Below are positions 38,355 through 53,640 of a stretch of DNA of 64,000 bases, in pieces (positions within the stretch are counted from its first letter, which is position 1; every line of letters begins with the position of its first letter). The DNA comes from Inia geoffrensis. Taxonomy: Eukaryota > Chordata > Mammalia > Artiodactyla > Iniidae. Location: assembly GCA_036417435.1 (NCBI GenBank), contig CM070910.1:72400784-72464783 (forward strand), written 5' to 3'. Below the pieces are notes generated by a model. The model worked only from the letters and a program-made list of their open reading frames with translations. It was not told the DNA's origin and did not search any database. The position numbers were made by a program, and so were the translations under genes.

Positions 38355-41300
38355 TGACCCTCTTCCGAGGCCTTACCCTCTCCCGTGCCCTAATCTTAAC
38401 CAGTACACCAACACTAATTTGTGCCCTCGCACTTATGCTAACACTTAAGCGTTGTCGTACCCTAAACTATAACCTAATGCCTCCCCATTTCCTAACCCTA
38501 ACCCTAAGCTGAATCCTAACCCTGACCCTCACCCGAAGCCTTACCCTCACCCGTCACCTAATCTTAACCAGTACACCAACACTAAACCGTGCCCTCACAC
38601 GTACACTAACCCTAAACCGCAGCCGTACACTACACTATACCCTAATCCCTCTCCATTCCCTAACACTAAACCTAACCCGAACCCGAACCCTGACACTCAC
38701 CCGAAGCTTTACCCTCACCCGTGTCCTAAATTTAACAAGGACATCAACACTAACCCATGCCCTCCAACGTTGTCTAACCTTAATTCGTTACCGTGCACTA
38801 TCCTGTACCCTAATCCCACCCCATTCCCTAAACCTAATCCTAACCAAAACCCTAAACCTGACCCTCTGCCGAGCCTTACACTCACCCGTGTCCTAATCTC
38901 ACCCAGTACACCAACACTAACTCGTGCCCTCACATGTACACTAACCCTTAAGCATTATCGTATCCTAACCTGTACCCTAATCCCTCCCCATTGCCTAACC
39001 CTAACCCTAACCCGATCCCTTATCCTGTCCCTCACCCGAAGCCTTACCCTCACCTGTGCCATAATCTTAACCAGGACACTAACACTAACACTTGCCCTCA
39101 CACGTACGCTAACCCTAAACCGCAGCCGCACGTTAACCTGTACCCTAATCCATCCCCATTGCCTAACCCTAACCCTAACCCGATCCATAATCCTTTCCCT
39201 CACCCGAATCCTTAGCCTCACCCGTGCCCTTATCTTAGCCAGTACACCAAACCTAACTCGTACCCTCACACGTACGCTAACCCTTAAGTGTTGTCTAACC
39301 CTAATCGGTACCCAAATACCTCCCCATTCCCTAACAGTAACCCTAACCCGAATCCTAATCCTGACCCTCACCCGAAGCCTTACCCTCACCCGTGACTTAA
39401 TCTTAACCATTACACCAACACTAAACCGTGCCATCACACGTACGCTAACACTTAAGCATTGTCTTACCCTAACCTGTACCCTAATCCCTCTCCATTCCCT
39501 AACCCTAACCCTAATTCGAACCCTAACCCTGACACTCACCCGAAATTTTACCCTAACCCGTGTACTAATTTTAAACAGTACATCACAACTAAACCATGCC
39601 CTCAAACGTAGGCTAAACCTAAATTGTTGCTGTACCCTAACCTGTACCCCATTCCCTCCCCATTGCCTAACCCTAACCCTAAACCGATCCCTAATCCTGT
39701 CCCTCACCCAAAGCCTTACCCTCACCCGTGCCCTGAATTGAACCAGTACACCAACACTAACTCGTGCCCTCACACTTACGCTAACAGTTAAGCGTTGCCG
39801 TATCCTAAACTGTACCCTAATACCTCCCCATTTCCTAACTCTAACCCTAACCCGAATCCTAACCCTGACCATCACCCGAAGCCTTACCGTCACCCGTGAC
39901 CTAATCTTAACCATTACACCAACACTAAACTGTGCCCTCATATGTAGAGTAACGCTAAACCGCAGCCGTACCCTAACCTGTACCCTAATCCCTCTCCATT
40001 CCCTAACACTAACACTACCCCGAATCCTAACCCTGACAATCACCCAAAGCTTTACTCTCACCCGTGTGCTAATTTTAAAAACTACATCCACACTAAACCA
40101 TGCCCTCCAACCTAGGCTAACACTAAACAGTTGCCGTGCCGTAACTTGTACCCTAATCCCTCCCAACTGCCTAACCCTAACCCTAACGATTACCTAATCC
40201 TGTCCCTCCCCCGAAGCCTTACCCTCACCTGTGCCAGTATCTTAACCAGTACACCAAAACTAACTCGTGCCCTCACACATATGCTAACCCTTAAGCGTTG
40301 TCGTACCCTAAACTGTACCCTAATCCCTCCCTATTCCCGAACCATAACCCTAACCCGAATCCTGTTCCTGACCCTCACCTGAAGCCTTAACCTCACCCGT
40401 GACCTAATCTTAACCATTACACCAACACTAAACCGTGCCCTCACACGTACAGTAACCCTAAATCGCAGCCGTACTCTAAACTGCACCCTAATCCAACTCC
40501 ATTCCCTAACCCTAACCCTAAACCAAACCATAAGCCTGACACTCGCACGAAGCTTTACCCTCACCCGTGTCCTAATTTTAAGGAAGACATCACCACTAAC
40601 CCATGCCCTGCAACGTAGGCTAACCCTAAACCGTTGCCGTACCCTAACCTGTACCCTAATCCCTCTCCATTTCCTAACCCTAACCCTAACCCGAACCCTA
40701 ACCCTGACACTCACCCGAAGCTTTACACTCACCCGTGTCCTAATTTTAAACAGTACATCAACACTAACCCATGCCCTGCAACGTAGGCTAACCCTAAACT
40801 GTTGCCGTACCCTAACCTGTACCCTAATCCCTCTCCATTCCCTAACCCTAACCCTAACCCAAACCCTAAACCTGACCCTCTTGCGAGGCCTTACCCTCAC
40901 CTGTGCCCTAATCTTAACCAGTACACCAACACTAAACCGTGCCCTCACATGTACGCTAAAGCTAAACCCCAGCTGTACCCTAACCTGTATCCTAATCTCT
41001 CTCCATTCCCTAACCCTAACCCTACCCCGAACTGTAACACTGACACTCACCCGAATGTTTACCCTCACCCGTGCCCTAATCTTAACCAGTACACCAACAC
41101 TAATTTGTGCCCTCGCACTTACGCTAACACTTAAGTGTTGTCGTACCCTAAACTATAAACTAATGCCTCCCCATTTCCTAACACTAACCCTAACCTGAAT
41201 CCTAACCCTGACCCTCACCCGAAACCTTACCCTCACCCGTCACCTAATCTTAACCAGTACACCAACACTAAACCGTGCCCTCACACGTACACTAACCCTA

Positions 41301-44300
41301 AACTGCAGCCGTACCCTAACCTGTACCCTAATCCCTCTCCATTCCCGAACACTAAACCTAACCCGAACCCTAACCATGACACTCACCCGAAGCTTTACCC
41401 TCACCCGTGTCCTAATTTTAAACAGTACATCAACACTAACCCATGCCCTCAAACGTAACCTAACCCTAAACCGTTGCTGTACCGTAACCTGTACCCTAAT
41501 CCGTCTCCATTGCCTAACCCTAACCCTAACCTGATCCCTAATCCTATCCCTCACTAGAAGCCTTACCCTCACCCGTGTCTTTACCTTAACCAGTACACCA
41601 AAACTATCTCGTTCCCTCAAATGTACGCTAACCCTTAAGCACTGTCATACCCTAAACTGTACCCTAATCCCTCCATATTCCCCAAACTTAACCCTAACCC
41701 CAATCCTAATCCTGACCCCCACCCGAAGCCCAAACCTCACCCGTGACCTAATCTTAAGAATTACACCAACACTAAACCGTGCCCTCACATGTACGCTAAC
41801 CCTTAAGCATTGCTTTACTCTAACCTGTACACTAATCCCTCTCCATTCTCTAACCCTAACCCTAACTCGAACCCTAACCCTGACACTCACCCGAAACTTT
41901 ACCTTCACCCGTGTCCTAATTTTAACCATTACGTCACCACTAACCCATGCCCTCAAACGTAGGTTAACCCTAAACCATTGCTGTACCCTAACCTGTACCC
42001 TAATCCGTCCCCATTGACTAACCCTAACCCTAACCTGATCCCTAATCCTGTCCCTCACCCGAAGCCTTACCCTCACCCGTGCCCAAATCTTAACCAGTAC
42101 ACCAATACTAACTCATGCTCTCACACGTACGCTAACCCTTAAGCATTGTCGTACCCTAACCTGTACCCTAATACCTCTCCATTCCCTAACCCTAACCCGA
42201 ACCCTAAACCTGACACTCACCTGAAGCTTTACCCTCAACCATGTCCTAATTTTAACCAGGACATCAGCACTAACAAATGCCCTGCAACGTAGACTAACCC
42301 TAAATCGTTGCCGTACCCTAACCTGTACCCTAATCCCTCCCCATTCCCTAACCCTAACCCTAACCCAAACCCTAAACCTGACCCTCTTCCGAGGCCTTAC
42401 CTTCTCCCGTGCCCTAATCTTAACCAGTACACCAACACTAATTTGTGCCCTCACACTTACGCTAACACTTAAGCGTTGTCGTACCCTAAACTATAACCTA
42501 ATGCCTCCCGATTTGCTAACCCTAACCCTAACCTGTATCCAAACCCTGAAACTCACTCGAAGCCTTAACCTCCCACGTGATTTAATCTTAACAATTACAC
42601 CAACACTAAACCGTGCCCTCAAACGTACACTAACCCTAAACCGCAGCCGCACGCTAACCTCTACCCTAATACATCCCCATTGCCTAACCCTAACCCTAAA
42701 CCGAATCATAATCCTTTCCCTCACCCGAATCCTTAGCCTCACCCGTGCCCTTATCTTAACCAGTACACCAAACCTAACTCGTACCCTCACACGTACGCTA
42801 ACCCTTAAGTGTTGTCTTACGCTAATCTGTACTGAAATACCTCCCCATTCCCTAACAGTAACCCTAACCCGAATCCTAACCCTGACCCTCACCCGAAGCC
42901 TTACCCTCACCCGTGACTTAATCTTAACCATTACACCAACACTAAACCGTGCCATCACATGTACGCTAACCCTTAAGCATGGTTTTACCCTAACATGTAC
43001 CCTAATCCCTCTCCATTCCCTAACCCTAAACCTAACTCGAACCCTAACCCTGACACTCACCCGAAGCTTTACCCTCACCCGTGTCCTAATTTTAAACAGT
43101 ACATCAACACTAACCCATGCCATGCAACGTAGGCTAACCCTAAACTGCTGCCGTACCCTAACCTGTACCCTAATCACTCTCCATTCCCTAACCCTAACCC
43201 AAACCCTAAACCTGACCCTCTTCCGAGGCCATACCCTCACCTGTGCCCTATTCTTAACCAGTACACCAACACTAAACCGTGCCCTCACACGTACACTAAA
43301 CCTAAACCCCAGCTGTACCCTAACCTGTACCCTAATCCCTCTCCATTCCCTAACACTAACACTACCCCGAATCCTAACCCTGACCATCACCCGAAGCTTT
43401 ACTCTAACCCGTGTCCTATTTTAAACACTACATCCACACTAAACCATGCCCTCCAACCTAGGCTAACACTAAACCGTTGCCGTGCCGTAACCTGTACCCT
43501 AATCCCTCCCAACTGCCTAACCCTAACCCTAACCCGATACCTAATCCTGTCCCTCACCCAAAGCCTTACCCTCACCTGTGCCCGTATCTTAACCAGTACA
43601 CAAAAACTAACTCGTGCCCTCACACGTATGCTAACCCTTAAGCGTTGTCGTACCCTAAACTGAACCCTAATACCTCCCCATTCCCTAACCCTAACCCTAA
43701 CCCGAATCCTAATCGTAACCCTCACCCGAAGCCTTAACCTCACCCGTGACCTAATCTTAACCATTACACCAACACTAAACCGTGCCATCACACGTAGAGT
43801 AACCCTAAACCGCAGCCGTACACTAACCTGTATGCTAATCCCTCTCCTTTCCCTAACACTAACAATACCCCGAATCCTAACCCTGACAATCACCCGAAGC
43901 TTTAATCTCACCCGTGTCCTAATTTTAAACACTACATCCACACTAAACCATGCCCTCCAACCGAGGCTAACACTAAACCGTTGCCGTGCCGTAACCTGTA
44001 CCCTAATCCCTCCCAACTGTCTAAACCTAACCCTAACACGGTACCTAATCCTGTCCCTCACCCGAAGCCTTACCCTCACCTGTGCCCGTACCTTAACCAG
44101 TACACCAAAACTAACAAGTGCCGTCACACGTATGCTAACCCTTAAGCGTTGTCGTACCCTAAACTGTACCCTAATCCCTCCCCATTCCCTAACCCTAACT
44201 CTAACCCGAATCCTAATCCTCACCCTCACCCGAAGCCTTAACCTAACCCGTGACCTTATCTTAAACATTACACCAACACTAAACCGTGCCCTCAAACGTG

Positions 44301-45412
44301 CAGTAACCTTAAACCACATCTGTATGCTAAACTGCACCCTCATCCAACTCCATTCCCTAACCCTAACCCTAAGCCGAACCCTAAGCCTGACACTCACCCG
44401 AAGCTTTACCCTCACCCATGTCCTACTTTTAAGGAGGACATCAACACTAACCCATGCCCTGCAACGTAGGCTAACCCTAAACCGTTGCCGTACCCTAACC
44501 TGTACCCTAATCCCTCCCCATTCCCTAAACCTAACCCTAACCCAAACCCTAAACCTGACCCTCTTCCGAGGCCTTACCCTCTCCCGTGCCCTAATCTTAA
44601 CCAGTACACCAACACTAATTTGTGCCCTCACACTTACGCTAACTCTTAAGCGTTGTCGTACCCTAAACTATAACCTAATGCCTCCCCATTTCCTAACCCT
44701 AACCGTAATCTGAATCCTAACCCTGACCCTCACCCGAAGCCTTAACCTCCCCCGTGATTTAATCTTAACCATTACACCAACACTAAACCATGCCCTCAAA
44801 CGTACGCTAAACCTAAACCGCAGCCGCACGCTAACCTGTACCCTAATCCCTCCCCATTGCCTAACCCTAACCCTAACCCGATCCATAATCCTTTCCCTCA
44901 CCCGAATCCTTAGCCTCACCCGTGCCCTTATCTTAGCCAGTACACCAAACCTAACTCGTACCCTCACACGTACGCTAACCGTTAAGTGTTGTCTTACCCT
45001 AATCTGTACCCAAATACCTCCCCATTCCCTAACAGTAACCCTAACCCGAATCCTAATCCTGACCCTCACCCGAAGCCTTACCCTCACCCGTGACTTAATC
45101 TTAACCATTACACCAACACTAAACGGTGCCATCACACGTACGCTAACCCTTAAGCGTTGTCTTACCCTAACCTGTACCCTAATCCCTCTCCATTCCCTAA
45201 CCCAACCCTAACTCGAACCCTAACCCTGACACTCACCCGAAACTTTACCCTAACCCGTGTACTAATTTTAAACAGTACATCACCACTAAACCATGCCCTC
45301 AAACGTAGGCTAAACCTAAATTGTTGCCGTACCCTAAGCTGTACCCGATTCCCTCCCCATTGCCTAACCCTAACCCTAAACTGATCCCTAATCCTGTCCC
45401 TCACCCAAAGCC

Positions 45413-47313
45413 TTACCCTCACCCGTGCCCTGAACTGAACCAGAACACCAGCACTAACTCGTGCCCTCACACTTACGCTAACATTTAAGCGTTGTCATAC
45501 CCTAAACTGTACCCTAATTCCTCCCCATTTCCTAACTCTAACAATAACCCGAATACTAACCCTGACCCTCACCCGAAGCCTTACCCTCACCCGTGACCTA
45601 ATCTTAAGCATTACACCAACACTAAACCGTGCCCTCACACGTACAGTAACTCTAAACCGCAGCCGTACGCTAAACTGCACCCTAATTCAACTCCACTCCC
45701 TAACCCTAACCCTAAACCGAACCCTAAGCCTGACACTCACCTGAAGCTTTACACTCACCCGTGTCCTAATTTTAAGGAGGACATCAACACTAACCCATGC
45801 CCTGCAACGTAGGCTAACCCTAAACCGTTGCCGTACCCTAACCTGCACCCTAAACCCTCCCCATTCCCTAACCCTAACCCTAACCCAAACCGTAAACCTG
45901 ACCCTCTTCCTAGGGCTTACACTCTCCCGTGCCCTAATCTTAACCAGTACACCAACACTAATTGGTGCCCTCACACTTACGCTAACACTTAAGCGTTGTC
46001 GTACCCCAAACTATAACCTAATGCCTCCCCATTTCCTAACCCTAACCCTAACCTGAATCCTAACCCTGAACCTCACCCGAAGCCTTACACTCACCCGTCA
46101 CCTAATCTTAACCAGTACACCAACACTAAACCATGCCCTTACACGTAAACTAACCCTAAACCGCAGCCGTACCCTAACCTGTACCTTAATCCCTCTCCAT
46201 TCCCTAACACTAACACTACCCCGAATCCTAACCCTGATAATCACCTGAAGCTTTACTCTCACCCGTGTCCTAATTTTAAACACTACATCCACACTAAACC
46301 ATGCCCTCCAACCTAGGCTAACACTAAACCGTTGCTGTGCCGTAACCTGTACCCTAATCCCTCCCAACTGCCTAACGCTAACCCTAACCCGATACCTAAT
46401 CCTGTCCCTCAGCGGAAGCCTTACCCTCACCTGATCCCGTATCTTAACCAGTACACCAAAACTAACTCGTGCCCTCACACGTATGCTAACCCTTAAGTGT
46501 TGTCGTACCCTAAAATGTACCCTAATCCCTCCCCATTCCCTAAACCTAACCCTAACCCGAATCCTAATCCTGACCCTCACCTGAAGCCTTAACCTCACCT
46601 GTGACCTAATCATAACCATTACACCAACACTAAACCGTGCCCTCACACGTACAGTAACCCTAAACCGCAGCTGTACGCTAAACTGCACCCTAATCCCTCT
46701 CCATTCCCTAACCCTAACCCTAACTCGAACCCTAACCCTGACACTCACTCGAAACTTTACCCTCACCCGTGTACTAATTTTAAACAGTACATCACCACTA
46801 AACCATGCCCTCAAACGTAGGCTAAACCTAAATTGTTGCTGTACCCTAACCTGTACCTTATTCCCTCCCCATTGCCTAACCCTAACCCTAAACCGATCCC
46901 TAATTCTGTCCCTCAACCAATGCCTTACCCTCACCCCTGCCCTGAACTGAACCAGTACACCAACACTAACTCGTGCCCTCACACTTACGCTAACACTTAA
47001 GCGTTTTCGTACCCTAAACTGTACCCTAATACCTCCCATTTCCTAACTCTAACCCTAACACGAATCCTAACCATGACCCTCACCCGAAGACTTACCCTTA
47101 CCCGTGACCTAATCTTAACCAGTACACCAACACTAAGTCGTGCCCTCACACGTACGCTAACCCTTAAGCATTGTCGTATCCTAACATGTACCCTAATCCC
47201 TCTCCATTCCCTAAACCTAACCCGAACCCGAAACCTAACCCTGACACTCACCCGAAGCTTTACCCTCACCCGTGTCCTAATTTTAAACAGTACATCAACA
47301 CTAACCCATACCC
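45413..47313. repeat. Spacer between gamma copies
   Basis: About 11 monomers present once as a block. Parts resemble other places: about 46700-47000 repeats the block with the CTGAACTGAACCAG word seen near 850, 35070, 39731, 45429, 51324 and 58322, and 46.2-46.4 kb resembles 40.0-40.2 kb. Its equivalent in gamma copy 2 would lie beyond the window. One base is missing near 47034. Confidence 0.65.
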
Positions 47314-47880
47314 TGCAACATAGGCTAACCCTAAACTCTTTCCGTGCCCTAACCTGTACCCTAATCCCTCTCCATTCCCCAACCCTAACCCTAACTCAAA
47401 CACTAAACCTGACCCTCTTCCGAGGCCTTACCCTCACCTGTGCCCTAATCTTAACCAGTACACCAACGCTCAACCGTGCCCTCACACGTACGCTAAACCT
47501 AAACCCCTGCTGTACCCTATCCTGTATCCTAATCTCTCTCCATTCCCTAACCCTAAACCTAACCCGAACCCTAACACTGACACTCACCCGAATCTTTACC
47601 CTCACCCGTGCCCTAATCTTAACCAGTACACCAACACTAAGTCGTGCCCTCACACGTATGTTAACCCTTAAGAACTGTCGTACCCTAAACGGTACCCTAA
47701 TCCATCCCCATTTCCTAACACTAACCCTAACACGAATCCTAAACCTGACCCTCACCCGAAGCCTTACCTTCTCCCGTGCCCTAATCTTAAGCAGGACACT
47801 GACACTAAATCGTGCCCTCACACGTACATTAACCCTTAAGCGTTGTCATACCCTAAACTGTACCCTAATCCCTCCCCATT

Positions 47881-48048
47881 CCATAACCCTGACCCTAACA
47901 CGAACCCTATCCCTGTCACTCACCCGAAGTTTTACCCTCACCCGTGAACTAATCTTAATCAGTATACCAACACTAAGTCATGCCCTCACACGTGTGCTAA
48001 CCCTTAAGCACTGTCGTACCCTAAACTGTACCCTAATCCCTCCCCATT
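47881..48048. repeat. Monomer present here but lost near 31796
   Basis: A 168-bp monomer with CCATAACCCTGACCC, CACTCACCCGAAGTTTTACC and CACACGTGTGCTAACC. It matches 23598-23765 and is absent at the corresponding position near 31796. Gamma copy 2 therefore keeps an older state than copy 1 here. Confidence 0.75.
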
Positions 48049-50617
48049 TCCTAAAGCTAACCCTAACCCGAATCCTAAACCTGTCCCTCACCCGAACCCT
48101 TCACTTCCCCGTGCCTTAATTTTAACCAGTACACCATCACTGAACCGTGCCCTCACACGTACGCTAACCCTAAACCGCAGCCGTACCCTAAGCTTTACCC
48201 TAATCCCTCTCCATTCCCTAACACTAACCCTAAACCGAACCCTAACCCTGACACTCACCCGAAGCTTTACACTCACCCGTGTCCTAATTATAAACACTAC
48301 ATCAACATTAACCCATGTCCTCCAATGTAGGGTAACACAAAACCATTGTCGTACACTAACCTGTACCCTAATCCCTCTCCATTGCCTAATCCTAACCCTA
48401 ACCCGATCCCTAATCCTGTCCCTCACCCGAAACCTTACCTTCACCAGTGCCCTTATCTTAACCAGTACACCAAAACTAACTCATGCCCTCACACGTACGC
48501 TAACCCTTAAGCGTTGTCATACTCTAAACTGTACCCTAATCCCTCCCCATTCCCTAACACTAACCCTAGCCCGATTCCTAATCCTGAACCTCACCCGAAT
48601 CCTTACCCTCCCCTGTGACTTAATCTTAACCAGGACATCAACACTAACCCATGTCCTGCAATGTAGGCTAACCCTAAATCTTTGCCATACACTAACCTGT
48701 ACCCTAATCCCTCCCCATTCCCTAACAGTAAACCTAAACCGAACCCTAACCCTGACACTCACCCGAAGTTTTACCCTCACCCGTGTCCTAAATTTAACAA
48801 GGACATCAACACTAACACATGCTCTCCAACGTTGTCTAACCTTAAACCGTTACCGTGCACTATCCTGTACACTAATCCCTCCCCATTCCCTAAACCTAAC
48901 CCTAACCCAAACCCTAAACCTGACCCTCTTCCGAGTCCTTACCCTCACCCGTGTCCTAATCTTAACCAGGACACTAACACTAACTCGTGCCCTCACATGT
49001 ACGCTAACACTTAAGCATTGTCGTATCCTAACCTGTACCTTAATACCTCCCCATTGCCTAACCCTAAACCTAACCCGATCCTTTATCCTGTCCCTCACCC
49101 GAAACCTTACCCTCACCCGTGCCCTAAACTTATCCAGTGCACCAACACTAACTCGTGCCCTCACAAGTACGCTAACCCTTAAGCGTTGTCGTACCACAAA
49201 CTCTAACCTAATCCCTCCCCGTTCCCTAACCCTAACCCTAACCCGAATCCTAACCCTGACCCTCACTCGAAGCCTTAGCCTCACTTGTAACTTAATCTTA
49301 ACCATTACACAAACACTAAACAATGCCCTCACAGGTACGCTAATCCTAAACCGCAGCCGTACCCTAACCTGTACCCTAATACCTCCCCATTGCCTAACCC
49401 TAACTCGATCCATAATCCTGTCCCCCACCCGAAGCCTTACACTCACCTGTGCCCTTATCTTAACAAGAAAACCAAAACTAACTCGTGCCCTCACACGTAC
49501 GCTAACCCTTAAGCGTTGTCGTACCCTAAATTGTACCCTAATCCCTCCCCATTCCCTAACCCTAACCCTAACCCGAATCCTAATCCTGACCCTCAACCGA
49601 AGCCTTAACCTCACCCGTGACCTAATCTTAACCATTACACCAACACTAAACCGTGCCCTCACACGTAGAGTAACCCTAAACCGCAGACGTACACTAACCT
49701 GTACCCTAATCCCTCTCCATTCCCTAACACTAACATTACCCCGAATCCTAACCCTGGCAATCACCCGAAGCTTTACTCTCACCCGTGTCCTAATTTTAAA
49801 CATTACATCCACACTAAACCATGCCCTGCAACCTAGGCTAACAATAAACCGTTGCCGTGCCGTAACCTGTACCCTAATCCCTCCCAACGGCCTAACCCTA
49901 ACCGTAACCCGATACCTAATCCTGTCCCTCACCCGAAGCCTTACCCTCACCCGTGCCAAAATCTTAACCATTACACCAACACTAAACCGTGCCCTCACAC
50001 GTACAGTAACCCTAAATCGCAGCCGTACGCTAAACTGCACCCTAATCCAACTCCATTCCCTAACCCTAACCCTAAACCGAATCCTAATCCTGACACTCAC
50101 CCGAAGCTTGACCCTCACCCGTGTCCTAATTTTAAGGAGGACATCACCACTAACCTATGCCCTGCAACGTAGGCTAACCCTAAACCGTTGCCGTACCCTA
50201 ACCTGTACCCTAATCCCTCCCCTTTCCCTAAACCTAACCCTAACCCAAACCCTAAACCTGACTCTCTTCCGAGGCCTTACCCTCTCCCGTGCCCTAATCT
50301 TAACCAGTATACCAACACTAATTTGTGCCCTCACACTTACGCTAACACTTAAGCGTTGTCGTATCCTAAACTATAACCTAATGCCTACCCATTTCCTAAC
50401 CCTAACCCTAACCTGAATCCTAACCCTGACCCTCACCCGAAGCCTTACCCTCACCCGTGACCTAATCTTAACCAGTACACCAACACTAAACCGTGCGCTC
50501 ACACGTACACTAACCCTAAACCGCAGCCGTACCCTAACCTGTACCCTAATCCCTCTCCATTCCTGAACACTAAACCTAATCCGAACCCTAACCCTGACAC
50601 TCACCCGAAGCTTTACC
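48037..50617. repeat. Four-copy 2.6-kb segment beta, copy 4
   Basis: Offset 16252 bp from copy 3. It shares with copy 3 the CCTTTCCC and CAGTATACC variants near 50222 and 50308 that copies 1 and 2 lack, as expected if copies 3 and 4 separated most recently. Confidence 0.78.
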
Positions 50618-50674
50618 CTAACCCGTGACTTAATCTTAACAATTACACCAATACTAAACCGTGCCCTCAAACCT

Positions 50675-50722
50675 ACGCTAACCCTAAACCGCAGCCGTAT
50701 GCTAACCCTTAACCGCAGCCGC
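50675..50722. repeat. 24-bp internal tandem duplication, second occurrence
   Basis: Counterpart of 34423-34470. The second unit ends GCAGCCGC here and GCAGCAGC in the first occurrence. Confidence 0.78.
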
Positions 50723-51730
50723 ACGCTAACCTGTACCCTAATCCCTCCCCATTGCCTAACCCTAACCCTAACCCAATCCATAATCCTTTCCCTCACCCGA
50801 ATCCTTCGCCTCACCTGTGCCCTTATCTTAACCAGTACACCAAACCTAACTTGTACCCTCACACGTACGCTAACCCTTAAGTGTTGTCTTACCCTAATCT
50901 GTACCCAAATACTTCCCCATTCTCTAACAGTAACCCTAACCCGAATCCTAATCCTGACCCTCACCCGAAGCCTTAACCTCACCCGTGACTTAATCTTAAC
51001 CATTACACCAACACTAAACCGTGCCATCACACGTACGCTAACACTTAACCATTGTCTTACCCTAACCTGTACCCTAATCCCTCTCCATTCCCTAACCCTA
51101 ACCCTAACTCGAACCCTAACCCTGACACTCACCCGAAACTTTACCCTCACCCGTGTACTAATTTTAAACTGTACGTCACCACTAAACCATGCCCTCAAAC
51201 GTAGGTTAAAACTAAATTGTTGCTGTACACTAACCTGTACCCTATTCCCTCCCCATTGCCTAACCCTAACCCTAAACCGATCCCTAATCCTGTCCCTCAC
51301 ACAAAGCCTTACCCTCACCCGTGTCCTGAACTGAACCAGTACACCAACACTAACACGTGCTCTCACATTTACACTAACACTTAAGCGTTGTCATACCCTA
51401 AACTGTACCCTAATAACTCCCCTTTTCCTAACTCTAAACCTAACCCGAATTCCAACACTGACCCTCACCCGAAGCCTTACCCTCACCTGTGACCTAATCT
51501 TAACCAGTACACCAACACTAAGTCGAGCCCTCACATGTACGCTAACCTTTAAGCATTCTCGTATCCTAACACGTACCATAATCCCTCTCCATTCCCTAAC
51601 CCTAACCCTAACCTGAACCCTAACCCTGACATTAACCCGAAGCTTTACCCTCACCCGTGTCCTAATTTTAAGGACGACATCAACACTACACCATGCCCTG
51701 CAACGTAGGCTAACCCTAAACTGTTGCCGT

Positions 51731-51898
51731 ACATTAACTGTACCCTAATCCAACTCCATTCCCTAACCCTAACCCTAAACCGAACCCAAAGCCTCACACT
51801 CACCCGAAGCTTTACCCTCACCCGTGTCCTAATTTTAAGGAGGACATCAACACTAACCCATGCCCTGCAACGTAGGCTAACCCTAAACTGTTGCCGTA
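51731..51898. repeat. Extra monomer relative to gamma copy 1
   Basis: One AAGCTT-class monomer (CCCAAAGCCTCACACTC, AAGGAGGACATC) lies between two ACTGTTGCCGTAC words where copy 1 (near 35470) has a single such word. Either gain here or loss in copy 1. Limits are approximate, and one base is missing near 51735. Confidence 0.7.
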
Positions 51899-53640
51899 CC
51901 TTAAACTGTACCCTAAACCCTAGCCATTCCCTAACCCTAACCCTAAACCAAACCCTAAACCTGACCCTCTTCCGAGGCCTTACCATCTCCCGTGCCCTAA
52001 TCTTAACCAGTACAACAACACTAATTTGTGCCCTCACACTTACGCTAACACTTAAGCGTTGTCGTACCCTAAACTATAACCTAATGCCTACCCATTTCCT
52101 AAACCTAACCCTAACCTGAATCCTAACCCTGACCCTTACCCGAAGCCTTACCCTCACCCGTCACCTAATCTTAACCAGTACACCAACACTAAACTGCAGC
52201 CGTACCCTAACCTGTACCCTAAACCCTCTTCATTCCCGAACACTAAACCTAACACGAACCCTAACACTGACACTCACCCGAATCTTTACCCTCACCCGTG
52301 TCCTAATTTTAAACAGTACATCAACACTAACCCATGCCCTCCAACGTAACCTAACCCTAAACCGTTGCCGAACCGTAACCTGTACCCTAATCCCTCCCCA
52401 TTGCCTAACCCTAACCCTAACCTGATCCCTAATCCTGTCCCTCACTTGAAGCCTTACCCTCACCCGTGTCTTTACCTTAACCAGTACCTCAAAACTATCT
52501 CGTGCTCTCAAACGTACGCTAACCCTTAAGCATTGTCATACCCTAAACTGTACCCTAATCCCTCCATATTCCCCAACCTTAACCCTAACCCCAATCCTAA
52601 TCCTGACCCTCACCCGAAGCCTTAACCTCACCCGTGACCTAATATTAACAATTACACCAACACTAAACCGTGCCCTCACACATACGCTAACACTTAAGCG
52701 TTGTTTTACCCTGACCTGTACATTAATCCCTCTCCATTCCCTAACACTAACCCTAACACGAACCCTAAACCGGACACTCACCCGAAGCTTTACCCACACC
52801 CCTGCCCAAATCTTAACCAGTACACCAATACTAACTCATGCTTTCACAGGTACGCTAACCCTTAAGCTTTGTCGTACCCTAACCTGTACCCTAATACCTC
52901 TCCATTCCCTAACCCTATCCCTAAACCGAACCCTTACCCTGACACTCACCTGAAGCTTTACCCTCAACCGTGTCCTAATTTTAACCAGGACATCAGCACT
53001 AACCCATGCACTGCAACGTAGATTAACCCTAAACCGTTGCCGTACCCTAACCTGTACCCTAATCCCTCCCAATTCCCTAAACATAACCCTAACCCAAACC
53101 ATAAACCTGACCTCTTCCGAGGCCTTACCCTCTCCCGTGCCCTAATCTTAACCAGTACACCAACACTAATTTGTGCCCTCACACTTACGCTAACACTTAA
53201 GCGTTGTCATAACCTAAACTATAAGCTAATGCCTCCCCATTTCCTAACCCTAATCCTAACCTGAATCCTAACCCTGACACTCACTCGAAGCCATAGCCTC
53301 CCCGGTGATTTAATCGTAACAATTACACCAACACTAAACCGTGCCCTCAAAGGTACGCTAACCCTAAACCGCAGCCGCACGCTAACCTGTACCCTAATAC
53401 ATCCCCATTGCCTAACCCTAACCGTAACCCGATCCATACTCCTTTCCCTCACCCGAATCCTTAGCCTCAACCCTGCCCTTATCTTAACCAGTACACCAAA
53501 CCTAACTCGTACCCTCACACGTACGCTAACCCTTAAGTGTTGTCTTGCCCTAATCTGTACCCAAATACCTCCCCATTCCCTAACAGTAACCCTAACCCGA
53601 ATCCTAACCCTGACCCTCACCCGAAGCCTTACCCTCACCC

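Larger units (their letters stand above)
31230..45412. repeat. Large duplication gamma, copy 1 (about 14.2 kb)
   Basis: Collinear with about 47314-64000. The offset runs in steps that each have a visible cause: 16084 bp at the left, 16252 after one extra monomer in copy 2 at 47881-48048, 16419 after a second extra monomer near 51730, 16418 after a base loss near 53692, about 18590 after the private 2171-bp duplication, and 18588 after a 2-bp loss near 61768. The right limit is set by the window end (64000 less 18588), not by a seen breakpoint. Confidence 0.82.
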
